Assembly: GCF_013368755.1 (NCBI RefSeq)
Contig: NC_049563.1
Span: 2,108,001 to 2,172,000, forward strand
Reading direction: 5' to 3'
DNA length: 64,000 nucleotides
From: Talaromyces rugulosus
Taxonomy: Eukaryota; Ascomycota; Eurotiomycetes; Eurotiales; Trichocomaceae
A program made the translations under genes and the position numbers. Below, piece after piece: positions 34,102 through 45,837 of the stretch. The notes beneath the pieces were generated by a model. That model did not search any database. It saw nothing but the letters and a program-made list of their open reading frames with translations, and was not told the origin of the DNA. How positions within the stretch are numbered: the first letter of the stretch is position 1; each line of letters begins with the position of its first letter.

Positions 34102-35126
34102 TGCGATGAGTAAGAAGGGTGAGTGGCAGTATGAGAACGAAAATGTCGTGGAATAGTAGTAAAAGGCCCGTGATGCCTTTTTTTTGTGTGGCCACTAACC
34201 TATGGCAATTGCAGAATAGATTTGAATAATTTTGTGGGAAGCGAAGATGCACATATCAACGAAGTCGATGCAAAGGGGGATCGAAGGGCGAATGTTTATG
34301 TCGGCCTGGAAGACTGGAAGACTGGAAAGCTGTAGAATCAGATAGATGGCTTGAAGATAGAAACGAAAAGAAAAATAGATAGATTTCGGGGAGCAGCAGA
34401 ATATATATGAAGGTGAACAACAACACAAAGCGAGAAGCGAGGCAAGCGAGTCGGGCAGCCCGGGGGCGGTTCGCGGCCGGAAGGCGCTGCGTTGGGCTCC
34501 AAACAGCGGCCGAACAGCTCAGACAGAGCCCACAGAGAAAAAAAAGCTGAAGCAGAGCAGCAGCAGCTATTCGTCGGTTCATCGTCAGCTGCGTTTCAGT
34601 TTGGTCTGGCTTTTGGACGATCAGGTCGGATTGGGCGGAAATCTGGCTGGCAGTGGATGCGCCTCTCCAGCGGTGTAGTAGGGCTGCTGCGAAACAATGC
34701 AGCTAGGATTAACCTTGCAGCAGGCAACCTAATTCTGGCAATTCCAGCAAATCCAATCCAATAATGGTTTGGCTTTTGCTGAAACAACACGTCGAGTCCA
34801 GTTTGGGAAGGTTAGGGCTACGCAAGAGGTCACGTGATGTCTCGACCAGACAGGAACTCGCCGTTTAGTTAAATATCTATTTTAGGGTACAGTATAATAT
34901 TAATTTCTAATATGCTGTCAGATTATTTATTCCTTATATTAATTGCCATCATGTGACTGTGGGGGGCTAAGTTCTCACAGCCTAACTGTCGCCGATGACG
35001 GCATCGAGCCCCGCGTTGTCGACGAGTCGCGCTCGGATATAAGAATTAAGCATTACTAATGTGACGACCATATATATATTCATCGAACCACCCCGACTTG
35101 CATCAACCCAGTCTAATCCTCCGTCC
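34102..35126. other. Intergenic region between divergent genes
   Basis: About 1 kb between the Cys-rich gene and the quinone oxidoreductase. It contains AT-rich stretches (34860-34960) and no convincing gene. It is likely the bidirectional promoter. Confidence 0.5.
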
Positions 35127-36366
35127 ATGTATCTGAATCGGACTTTTGCCGCACAAGCTCGATCTATCTCGCGCTTGAGCACCGGTGTACTGCGACTATC
35201 CGCGCTGCAATCACAGTTATCTTTGAACAACACGCGCCAGATTAGAAACATGAGCCTTCCAACTACCCAAAAGGCCGTCGTCATTGAGACGACTGGCGGT
35301 CCAGAGGTTCTCCAGTTCAAGACCGACTACCCGGTGCCCCAGCCAGCGGAGAACCAGGTGCTTGTCAAAAACAATGTCGCCGGAATCAACTTTATCGACA
35401 CCTACTTCCGCACTGGCCTGTACCCATCTCCCAAACCAGAAGTTCTTGGCCGCGAGGCAGCTGGCACTGTTGCCGCCCTGGGCCCGGGCTCAGAGTCGTC
35501 TGGCCTCAAGGTCGGGGACCGTGTGATTTGGTTGGGCACTTCTTCATATGCAGAGTACTCGGCCGTTGCTACAAAGGACGTTGTCAAGATTCCCGACGCC
35601 GTCACAGATGAAGATGCCATTGCCTCTTTCCTCAGCGGTCTGACCGTCTTGAGTTTGGTGAAAGAAACATATGTTGTCAAGAAAGGCGACACTGTCCTGG
35701 TGCATGCCGCTGCCGGCGGTGCTGGATTCTTGATTGTGCAGATCCTCAAACTGCTCGGAGCCACAGTCATTGGCACTGCTGGAGGACCCGAAAAAGTTGC
35801 CCTGGTTAAGAGCCTGGGTGCCGACTATGTCATTGACTACCGTAGCGAAGAAGGCAAGGACTGGGTTAAGCTGGTCAAGCAGTATACCAATGACCGTGGC
35901 GTTGATGTCGTCTATGACTCGGTTGGAAAGGATACCTGGGAGGGCAGTCTTGAAGCTGTCAAGAGAAAGGGCTTCATTGCCTGGTTTGGTAATGCCAGTG
36001 GCCCTGTCCCGCCTTTCCCTATTCAGTAAGTACAGACTAATACACGAAGCGTGTAAAGGGGAGAAAAGTATTCTAACAGGACACAGACGACTCGCTGCCA
36101 GAGGCGTCACAATTGCCCGACCAACGCTATTCAATTACATCACAACTAGAGAGGAATTCGAAGGCTATGTGAACCAGCTGTTTGAGCTTCTTGGATCAGG
36201 AAAGCTCAAGGTCAGGATTCACAAGGTCTATCCATTGGAAGACGTTCAAGAAGCACACAAGGTAAGTAGCACTGTCTTTCACATTAACATAACACGAATA
36301 CTTATTTCGATTGAATAGGACCTGGAAGGCAGAAAAACCACAGGCAAGCTGCTGTTGAAGCCGTAG
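35127..36366 (+). CDS. NADPH:quinone oxidoreductase (zeta-crystallin type), two possible starts
   Basis: Medium-chain dehydrogenase/reductase-family enzyme that reduces quinones with NADPH. Exons are 35127-36025, 36087-36261 and 36319-36366, giving 373 aa from the first ATG. The catalytic domain shows GPEVLQFKTDYPVPQP, NFIDTYFRTGLY and GREAAGTV. The Rossmann dinucleotide loop HAAAGGAG follows at about residue 194, and then GVDVVYDSVG. No structural-zinc Cys cluster is present, as expected for this class. Residues 1-41 are rich in Arg, Ser and Leu without acids and resemble a mitochondrial presequence. The second Met at 35250 gives the standard cytosolic length of 332 aa. Dual targeting from two starts is plausible but inferred. 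Confidence 0.92.
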
Positions 36367-36573
36367 AGATGGGAAGGATTAAGTTGCTGTAAACAAACGT
36401 CCTACATATATATCCCTTGAGGACTTAGCACATATAACTACTACATGTACGGATTTGATAGCTTGGAAATTCAAGTGGATCTCGTAATAGCATTTGAAAA
36501 AAAAAAAACTGCTGTAAATTCATGTTTCTAATTAACCTAAAACCCCGAGAGAAATTTTGGCTGCTGTTGTCGA

Positions 36574-38204
36574 CTACTGATCCCCATCCTGGCTCTCTTC
36601 AGCCCCGGCCTCAGTCTTGTCAACTTCTCCTTCCCCTTTCTTCTTCTCGCCCTCTTTCGTCACATACCGCGGCTCTTTCCACCCAGCCATCAGGTCGTTC
36701 CACAAGATGGTGTAGAAAGAGCTGTAAGCAGCCATGATCTCATCGAAAAAGTACATGCCAAAGTTCATTTCCCAGACGGTGGTGTCAATCTTCATTCCGA
36801 CATAGCAGTGCCGGAGAAGTGTCTCTTCCACCACAAACTCAAACTCCAAGTTGTCGATGTCTGGCAATTTCTCACCAGGCGCTAGGTCGACCTTGACGCC
36901 GTTGGGGATTCTCCATGCCTTGCCTCGCAATTTACCAACAGGGTTTAGGTCGGGCGCGTGGAGGCTGTAGAAGTCTCGCACTTTCTCGTCCACCGCGAGA
37001 ATCTCCGTCACCTCAAAACCATCGATATCCTCGATGGGGCGCGCACTGACCTGCGACGTTTTGGTGAAGGACGAGGATTGCTCATCAGTGCAAGTGCAGA
37101 CTAGGGCAAATTTCATCACTTTGTGGGCAATTTCTTCCGACATTCGAGGGCTGCCTTGGTTTTCTTGATCCCACGTCCCAGACGGACCCTTTCTGGCCTC
37201 AGGGTCGAAATAGTGCCCCCCGTAGAGGAAAGAACAAGCTTTGTTGAAATCTCCAGGGCCTGCTAAGAGGAGACACCGATTGTCCCAAAGCTGTTTGTCG
37301 GCAAGTGCACAGAAGCGGCTGGCAGATTTGATGTTATCTTCGTATTCGGGGACTACTTTCCGATAGAGCAAGTAGTTGAGCCAGTTTTTGATCGTGGCAG
37401 TGGCCATCTTGATCTCTTCCAGGCTTTCCGGCTGCATATAATCTGGAAAGTAGGAAGATCTGTTTACATTGGTCAGATATGAACTGAAGGGCTGATAATT
37501 CAGTCTTGGAGAACTAACAGGAAACCCTTGACAACGAGCTCAAAGTCAATCTTGAGCTTCAGTTTATCGACGCTGATATCCGTCTGCGAGCGAGCGGCTG
37601 TGATTTCCTCATTGTCCATTTCCCTCATCTCCCTCTCAGAGATGCCGCCGAACATCTTAGCACCGACATCGACGCCACCGTATCTCAGATAGTGGACAAA
37701 TATGGTCATGCGCTCGGTCATCAGTTTACGGTTGCGCTGATATTTGGACAAGGCATCCTGCAGCCGACTGATGCATCGTTAGAGGGCAATCGTGGTATAA
37801 TTCTAGGCAATTGCTTACAAAAGCGCAGGGCGGTCTCTGCTCGCTGTTAGCTGATATCCCGACCTGATCAGATAAGTAAGCACCGGTATTACTCACTGGC
37901 CGTAAATATTCAGCTCGTGGTAGTGCTCTTCAGGGCTGATGGGGGCTTCGGCAAAGTATTCCTCGAAGCCAGTGGGTTTTGGCTGTTAGGTGATCACGTC
38001 AATTGAAGTGTTTCTGAGGGACACAGATCATGCATAAAAGCGTACCTGTCCAGCACTTTTGCTCTTTGGCTTATTCTTGTGCTTTTTCTTCATCGCCAGC
38101 TTCCGCTTCTGCTTTTCCGTCAGCTGGACTGGCGCCTCTTTCGCAGCTAGCTGGTTCTCTTCGAGGCCCTTCACATCGGTGGTAGGCTCTTTCGGTGGCT
38201 CCAT
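36574..38204 (-). CDS. arb1: Arb1-like Argonaute siRNA chaperone subunit
   Basis: Matches the Arb1 family, a subunit of the fission-yeast ARC complex that handles duplex siRNA on Argonaute for heterochromatin formation. Five exons from the 5' end: 38046-38204, 37897-37982, 37819-37836, 37519-37767 and 36574-37459, giving 465 aa. The N-terminus is basic (KQKRKLAMKKKHKNK). Family core segments are TGFEEYFAEAPISPEEHY, RNRKLMTERMTIFVHYLRYGGVDVG with MFGGI, and YNEV-region equivalents FKVDFE-like KLKLKIDFELVVKGF. Exon 3 is an 18-nt micro-exon that keeps frame (DRPAL). The tail is Lys/Glu-rich. Its presence suggests a working small-RNA pathway. Confidence 0.87.
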
Positions 38205-39728
38205 GGTGTGAGGAAGCGAGGCGACTGTAGCGAGTGATAGTCGAAAAGCTAGAAGAGTAGTAAAGAGAGTTGGAAGAGTCAGAGTAGAAGTGAGGAAAAG
38301 ATAGAGTTAGAGGGTTAAGAGAGTGAAGAGGGACTAGAAGTTTACGAGGCCACGAGGACCCAGCAGGGGAAGAGGCAGATTCGAGCAAACGGGCAAGTCA
38401 AGGGTCCGTTTGAAATGTCGAGTGAGCGGCGTCAACGCGGCGAATACCGAAGAAACATGCCTGGCAGGTTCTGCGAAAACCGGCGAGGAGTTATTTTCTC
38501 ATTTGATTGAGTGTGAATGAAGTAAAAACCATTGTTTCCTTCGCGGCGGGAGAACTCCATCTGGTCAGGGGATCGATTAGGAAGGCGCCCGATTAGGAAG
38601 CCGCGCCTGCTGAGGGAACTCTTTGTCTTGTTATTATTGATTGCTTGTTCTCTATTCTCCTCTTGCACTATCTTTACAATACATACACACTCGCCGATTC
38701 AGCTTGCGTGTGTCAATTGAGGAGGACCTGGACACCAAAACAAAGAAAAGACAAGACAACCGTTTAGGAACGCCGACAGGTCATGTGTACAGAGCGCTTG
38801 TGGCACCTCCGCGATGCACGTTTATACGCCGGTGAGCTTGGGTTGACAACGCCCTGCATACCCACCAGCCTTTCGTTGCCCTAGCACTCCTCGGAGTCGA
38901 TGCTCCGAAAAGAAGGCCCCAGGGGCTAGAGAATATTGAGACAAAGACCTGGTTTTGAGCGGTGAAGAAGAGCTAGCTAGCACAGGCTTCCCCAGTGCCC
39001 ACAGGGGAGGAGGAAGGCTTGACGAGCAGCCACAGCGAGAGCACGCCAGCGCAGCTGGTTTTGTCTCAGTGCTGGCTGCGCCTTGTTGAGCAGATCAACG
39101 AGGTCGCAGGCGCATGGCGGTGCAACGCTAAGTTCTACCAAGCCTGCAGGATGCGAAAGTGCTAGTTCACTACTGCCAAGTAGTTAGTTACTGCTTAGTA
39201 CAAGTGGTGCGGCGCTTCGGAGTGAAACAGGGCCACTACGTCATTGGCAGGCGGTCAGCGGCCTTGGTGCGACTCGCCGTGTTGTGATTCTTCCTCTTCT
39301 TATAAGAAGTCCCTGGAGTCAAGCAATCGCCCACCACCGCTTGCTGTCGCGTTGCTCGTTCCCTCCAGTCCCCTTCCGCCAGCCATCGTGTGTCCGAGCT
39401 CCCCGTGCCATCTCATCGCGCATCTCAACCGACGCCTCCCTCGCCTCAGCCCGCCGCCCGGTCTCGTGTCCACCTGCTCGTTTGTTCAATGGCCGATGCG
39501 CCCAGTCGTGTTGCGTAGACCCCGGCTCGATTAGCATTTTGACTGGCATGACATGGCATGATATGATAAATACCTGACCGTTTCTGTTCTTTTTTCTCCC
39601 CGCGACTGGCCTTGCTACCTACCCCTGACGCTGCCGCCTAGCGGTTGACTGAACACGCCGGGATGCGCTCCTAATTGTCACCCATTGTCTACCTGGCACC
39701 TCGCAAACTATCCACCACCACCACCACC
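38205..39728. other. Intergenic region between divergent genes
   Basis: About 1.5 kb between the arb1 and inositol multikinase starts. Two short open frames at 39244-39577 overlap in different frames and have no gene-like features. The CACCAC-rich run just before 39729 is 5' UTR. No gene is supported. Confidence 0.55.
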
Positions 39729-41195
39729 ATGCCATCGTCTTCGAGATCCGACAGCTTCAAGGGCCAGTCCCTTGATAGCGACAGCTTCCAGAATAGCTTT
39801 GACCACGCCGCTGCAGGACAGTAAGTTCGCCACATAACAAACTTCGGTTTTTTTTCCCCCTCTTCCTTATTCTGCTTCAAATATCCGTTGCAAATCGTGT
39901 TGAAGCTGACGTATACCAAACATAGTGACGGACTCCGTTGTCATCTATCCGGGTCGCTGATTGCCAAGCCATGCACCCAGGGAGAAGTTGCTTTCTACGA
40001 ATCGAGCGTTTACCACCCCAACTTCCACGCTTTCATGCCCCAATGGTATGGAACACTGACTACCACCGACCAACAACAATCGCTCTCCGTGGGCGCTGGC
40101 GCCCAGAACCAAGGAAGCATCCTCCTTCCTACATTGGCCACGTCATCCACAACCGATATCCCTACCGACACAGCGCAGGTACTTCAAATACCGACAGGAT
40201 CGCAAGAAGTGCCGTGGACGCCGTCTGGAGGACGAAAATTAGACACTGGGATTTCAATTGTATTAGAAAACGTTGCCGAAGGGTTCAAGCGGCCTACCGT
40301 GCTGGATGTGAAGCTGGGTGCTCGCTTATGGGCCGATGATGCCCCCCCGGCAAAACGCACGAAACTCGACGCTGTTGCTAAAGAGACGACAAGCTCTCCC
40401 CTGGGCTTTCGTATTGCCGGTATGAAAGTTTGGAGCGGGCAAGACATCGCCCCAGGAAATAATACCGAAGCCGAATTTACCAATCCGTACATGACTAAAC
40501 ATGAAGGCGCCGAAGCCCAAGATGGCCGTGTCGTCGAAAAGAATGGGTATCGACGGTACGACAAGTGGTACGGCCGCTCGTTCAGTGCTGAAAATGTGAA
40601 GGAGGGCTTTGAAGCTTTCTTGGCCGGTGCCAAAGCAGGTAAAATTGACCGTTCTAAGCTTATCGCTTCTCGCTTAGCAGAGGAGCTTCGCGCTTTGAAG
40701 TATGCGCTAGAGTCGGAAGAAAGCCGGATGTACTCGTCCAGTGTACTTATTATCTACGAGGGCGATCCGGATGCTTTAGAGGAAGCTTTGGAATTCGAGA
40801 AGAACCGAAAAGAGGACGAAGCAAATCAAACACCGGAAACAGAACCGATAGAAACGACAGATGAGATCGACGAGATCGATATCTCCCAGCTTGGCGCTCT
40901 CCAACCCGTGAATCTAGAAATCGGGGATGGTACGAACATTCAACAGGCTTTGAATATCCAACTCGACCCCCAATCGCTGTCTGAGATGGGAGCCAACCAG
41001 GATGGCGACGAAGAGGACGATGACGAGGAAGTGCCCATCAAGGTCCACGACTTCCGTCTGATCGACTTTGCCCATGCCGACTGGACTCCAGGACAGGGAC
41101 CAGACGAGAATAGTCTGATGGGAATCAAAAGTTTGATTAAGATCATGGAGGATCTAGCTGATGATAAAGCAGATAGTAGAGATAGCAAGACATGA
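39729..41195 (+). CDS. Inositol polyphosphate multikinase (Arg82/Ipk2-type)
   Basis: Inositol polyphosphate kinase family member that phosphorylates inositol tris- and tetrakisphosphate in the nucleus and cytosol. Exons are 39729-39820 and 39926-41195, giving 453 aa. The family signature PxxxDxKxG appears as PTVLDVKLG near residue 154. The SSS-type loop is YSSSVLIIYEG near 298. The nucleotide/metal site is VHDFRLIDFAHADW near 403, followed by GPDENSLMGI. An acidic insert (about residues 310-390) separates the last motifs, as is usual in Arg82-type enzymes. The intron is 105 nt with GTAAGT and TAG ends. Confidence 0.93.
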
Positions 41196-41467
41196 TACCA
41201 GCAAGTAGAGCATATTGATTACTGACAGGCATTAGCAAATACTTTTTTCCATATTACATCTGTTCATAAGACTTTTTGAAAATAAAGTAAATGTGTTGTT
41301 TATAATGCAAAGCAGTAAAAAGTGACTCTTCAAGTATTCCCAAATAGGAAAGGCCGGAGACCCTTACATAATCCAGACCCGCATCTCGATGATCTCCATG
41401 ATAATAATGTTCACCTCCAGCCCGTCGCAAAGAACAGCAGACCCGGCAATATTCCAAATACAGCACA

Positions 41468-41995
41468 ATGTTTCCTACGAGGTGCCTGTTGGGGCGCTCA
41501 GTGTGGAAAGGTTTGTTATTCTTTTTCTTGCTCATTACATACCATTGGGACTGGAAAACTAACCACCACCGCGTATACAGGTCCAAACATCGTTCCGTAC
41601 GTTCACCGAACCATTTTACAGACAGACGTCTCTTGCCATGTCGCAAATAATAAAAAACGCACAAGACCGAAGAATTTACTAACCTCACGGTCCGTATAGC
41701 CTACCTCTACCTCGCACACTCCCTCCTCCGCCCGGCACGCCTCCCATCCGGACACAGGCTCGCTCTGCGACAATCTTGCCTAATTTCGTCGGCTTGCGGT
41801 TCGCCGTTCACAATGGGAAGATTTATCAAGATGTTATAATCACGGAAGAGATGGTGGGGCGCAAATTGGGAGAATTTGTTGGGTGAGTTTTCCATTCCTT
41901 ACTGCCGAACCAACAGAGGGAAAAAGAAGAGACTAATGATTGATGGTGCTAGGACGCGGAAACGGTTTACTTACAAGCAGTCCAAGAACAAATAG
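41468..41995 (+). CDS. Mitochondrial small ribosomal subunit protein uS19m
   Basis: Ribosomal protein S19 of the mitochondrial small subunit, 94 aa, encoded by four short exons: 41468-41510, 41581-41596, 41700-41882 and 41953-41995. Spliced, it reads SVWKGPNIVPLPLPRT, then [35 protein letters not shown] and [13 protein letters not shown]. These are the conserved uS19 sequence and RNA-binding C-terminus. The second exon is only 16 nt, and no single open frame covers the gene, so frame-based gene finding would miss it. All junctions are GT..AG with continuous phase. The gene converges with TAF10. Confidence 0.93.
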
Positions 41996-42473
41996 ACAGA
42001 GTTGTCTTGTTCTGTGTTATTATTATTACAGCGGTTCGCATGTCGTCGGCTCCCATATACTACTACCTGTATCGAATACTGCGGGATTTCTTTTGTGATG
42101 GAGTTACAATCGATCGAATGGGTTGGTCGAATGGGTTTATGTACAGTAGAGACAGATATGATGGAAACAACATTCCATTAAAGCTGCAAGCAATCTGATT
42201 CAACTTGAAAGGTTTACTGTCTAGTGGAGTCTCATGTTCGCGAATATATTGAACAAATATCTTAGATTATGCTGAATAACGCCAGTTTATAAAATTTCGG
42301 ATCATCCGATAATCATGATTTCATTTGTGAATGCACCCATATGCGCCATATCCGACCGCGCGCCCATTTTTATGTTGATATAAAAAGATAAAAGCAACCA
42401 AAATGACGCAAGTAAACCCAAAACTAAACGCCCGCGAAAACACGACCCCAATAACCTGCAAGAAAAGAATTTT
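41996..42473. other. Convergent 3' intergenic region
   Basis: About 480 AT-rich bases between the uS19m and TAF10 stops, presumably both 3' UTRs. Nothing else is seen. Confidence 0.5.
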
Positions 42474-43426
42474 CTATCGATAGAATTCTCCCCTCTTCAC
42501 GCTGACTCCATACTCGGAGACTGCCATGCCCAGGTCTTCCATGGTGAGCACGGTGCGTCCCTGGCCGGTTCCTCCCTGTCCACCACCACCAAAGCCAGGT
42601 CGCTGAATACCGAGAGACGTATTCGTTGCGCTGCCCTTTTTCCCACCGTCTCCACCGCCGCCAGCACCTGCAGCGCCGCCGGCTGCACCAGCTGGCAAGT
42701 TGAGACCGGCTGCCGCGTTCAGGCCGCCCATGGGGTTGTTTGCGCTGGAGCTGTTGGACGCGCGGACTCGCGAGTATTGATAAGCGTCGGCGGCAATGTC
42801 GGCGACGAACTTTTGTGTTGCCAGTGCGAGGAGTCGGGCAAGGTGAGGCGGGGTTTGGTTAGGTCCATTGCCAGGTGGTGGTAGACCGGCTACAGTCAAG
42901 TAATGCGCTGTCACGGCATCTGGTATCTGTAATTCAGAAACAACAATCAATAAGATGATCACATTTGCTCCAGGTAGTGACATGATAGGTGAGGGTTCGG
43001 TGAGTGTGAACCAAGAAAAGAAAGAGAAAAAAAGGCGTCACAACGTACGATAGGCGCGTATTCGTCCATTTTTCCCAAGAACTCCCGCAAACTACTTTCT
43101 TTCTTCGACGTCGGAGTGCTAGAGACTGGATTCCCTGGGGCATCAGCTGCAGCACCAGCTGCGCCATTCGCACTTGTATTGTTCTCGGGCGCGTTCATGT
43201 CGATATCGTTGTCGACTTCAGCTTTGACGGGGCCGCCAGCAGGGTCGGTGATGTCAGGCTGCGCTGAAGAAGGGGCGATGTTATTTGCCGATTCGGACTC
43301 TGCCTGATCAACGACCGTCCCTGACGACGATGAAGGCGCTTCTTGTGTCTGTGTCGGTGTCTGCTGCTGCTGCTGCTGCTGCGAGCCAAGCGGCGGCGGC
43401 TGCGACGAAGGTGACGGGTCGGCCAT
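42474..43426 (-). CDS. taf10: TFIID/SAGA subunit TAF10
   Basis: Histone-fold TBP-associated factor shared by TFIID and SAGA. Exon 1 is 43049-43426 and exon 2 is 42474-42926, giving 276 aa; the intron is 122 nt. The N-terminal 95 residues are disordered (Pro, Gln and Ser-rich with a Gln run). The histone-fold region then reads [49 protein letters not shown] and, after a Gly/Ala-rich loop, [27 protein letters not shown]. The conserved YxPxIPDxVT motif at the exon junction fixes the splice. Confidence 0.95.
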
Positions 43427-44075
43427 TATTATATTGGCTGGAAAAGCGAGCGGGGGCGTCAGACAAAAGGAAGATTCCGCAGTATTGGTGGCTGGCCAAT
43501 GTGATACAGGCTGCTTTGGATCGATGCCTGGCGAAAAGCAGTACTACCTAACTCAACAGGCGACAGGACGCTGGTCACGCTGGCCATGCAAGACGCACAT
43601 GTCGTTCGCCCCGGCGGCTCCTCCGGCGCGGGCGCTACGCCGGAACCAGTTCTTGGCATCTCTGGATACTATCAGTGTTATTATTACCAGGGAGCGCTGT
43701 GGTTTTGAAAAAAATAGATAAACATGTTAAATATGTATATATATGTATATATATAGTTGATATTTAATGCGATAGCAATTTATTTTGGAGGATAAATTCA
43801 TATTAGGCCATTGATCTTTGGTAACTGTTCAGAAACACATGCAACTCTAGATCTTCGAATGCCTGCATTCCTGATCACTATATGATATGTGAAACACCCA
43901 ATGTTTCTGTATAATATTACTAAAATGTGAGGGGGAAAAAGAATTAAATCTTGTACTCGCCTTCGTCACACAAAGTTGCCGCATTAGGCAAGAAAGCGCA
44001 GCGGGGGGCTTTGCCCTAACCCACCTCTGGTTGCCATGTTTACTCCACTACAGAGACAACTAGCTTTGACTAAAC
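43427..44075. other. Intergenic region, border of accessory block
   Basis: About 650 bases. From 43720 to 43930 it is strongly AT-rich with TATATATG words. No gene is seen. It marks the change from conserved genes to the accessory block. Confidence 0.5.
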
Positions 44076-45837
44076 TTAAGATGAATGAATGCTCGGAACG
44101 TCAGAACTACCCTTGGGTAGATTGAACGTCAAGCTCCAAAACTCGAAATCACTGTTGCTTGTTAGAGGAAATGTCACCTAGACGCAAGAAGCAAAGCTTC
44201 AATGTTAAATGACTTACTGGATAATATCACAGTCGCCTCCTATCAACCCACAAAAGGCGATTGAAGGATCCGGACTGACAGTACCACCAATTACTTCGAC
44301 ATCCATCCCGTAAATATCCTTGAGGCTAGTAATATCCCGCGTCTCCCCGAGCGGGTTCGAAGAGAGATGGAAAGTGAAATTGCTTGACGAATTTCCCAGT
44401 GGATATGACAAGTTGAGTGAGTTTGGGCTTACATCTACCTGCATCGCTTTTTCTCCTGTGTACAGACTGAAGAAGCCCACCGATTCGTCCGGACGTAGCC
44501 ATTGGACAACGGCCGGGCTCCAGGAAGTGATATCTTTTGAGTAGCCTCCGGCAACATCCAGGTTGAACGATTGTGCACCGATAGTCAGGTTGGATGAAAG
44601 CCAGGAAGTGACATTTCGCTGCTCCTGGTCTGCCGGGGGTGCATACGCGTTTCCGTTATACGTGTGCTCGCCGGTGAAAGAAGACAAACGAGAAATTGAC
44701 GAGTTTGAAACCAAAGCCTTATGGTAGTCCGCGAGAACTGCAGCCACGGGCGCAAATTCAAAGTCGTCTGCATGTGCCAAGGTCCAGATCGGAGAGGCAT
44801 TTTTTTAAGTGCTTTCCTTTCCTACAAACGACCAGATCCATAGAGACATGATGGACACATAGTTGTTCATATCGAGACCATATGTGCGGTCCCAAGGTCC
44901 AGCAAAGTTTCTTAAGTTAGGGTTCCATAGCGACGACTCATACTCCCATATTTGCTGGACGACTCGTTTTGCGTTCTTACCAATAACCGAGTCGGTATTT
45001 CCAAGGTATTTTGCTGCCAATGTGAGAGCATAAAGAGACACAGCAGCATATGTTGGGCTGTTAAACTCGGACAATGTTTGGTTGCGATCGAAGAGGTCCA
45101 AAAACTCCTCCGCCCACTTATCTCCCCAGGTGGTCATGTTGGAATCTTTCAATTTGTGTCCTGTCCAAGAAGACGCCATGGTTCTCATTAGCCATGGGTT
45201 GGAATAAGAAGGAGAGAGGTTATCGCCGTCGACACCGTTGACACGATATGTATCGCCTATCGTGGTGTTCTTTAGACTTTCGACAATCAAATCTTGGACA
45301 TTTTCTGGCAGCAGACTCCCATATTCTTCATAGATTACGATCAAAGCAGTACCAATGAAGCCTCTCCAGTTAGGGTCCCATGTGTTATAAATCTATCGTT
45401 GTCTATTTAGTTTCCATCCTAGTCATCATTCCCACAAGGAATGGCAGACTTACCTTGGGGTCGTAAGGAGCACTCCCAACAGTCGGCTGCTCAGGATACA
45501 CGGTGTAATCACCATACCACTGTACAGACGTATCTTTCTCCTGGCCACCGATGACGTTTTCGATAATTTTCACTGCCTCGTCTACGTCGCTTCCACTGTT
45601 GCGTTGGAGCAGGCCGACAGAATACCACACACTTGACCGAGTCTCATGGGCACCAGCTGCAAGAGGATAGTAAAAGTAGTACAAGTAGCCCGCACTGGGA
45701 TCGTAAATATCGTCTAGGATCGTCATGGACTGGTTGAGCATATCCTGGGCGTTCGGTCCCAATTCAACCGAGCGCGCAAAGTCTGCGCTCAGCAGGCTGA
45801 GGCTTAGAGCTTTAAACCAATTGGCCTTGGAGAACAT
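44076..45837 (-). pseudogene. Secreted conserved fungal protein with in-frame stop
   Basis: Exons from the 5' end: 45454-45837, 45392 down to 44218, and 44151-44076. The start MFSKANWFKALSLSLLSADFARS is a signal peptide. The body (DPNWRGFIGTALIVIYEEYG; NPNLRNFAGPWDRTYGLDMNNYVSIMSL) is helix-rich and resembles alpha/alpha-barrel glycosidase-like secreted proteins; I cannot name the family. Many N-glycosylation sites support secretion. At 44807-44805 an in-frame TAA interrupts otherwise continuous coding: SFVGKEST before it, and NASPIWTLAHADDFEFAP after it in the same frame. No intron of suitable length removes it. The last intron has a CTAAC branch and restores a terminal exon ending at TAA 44076. 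Probably a recent nonsense pseudogene, or a real truncation. Confidence 0.7.

Noticed and set aside
43333..43385. CTG/CAG repeats in the TAF10 start region considered as a separate repeat feature
   Set aside because: They simply encode the Gln run of the disordered TAF10 N-terminus.
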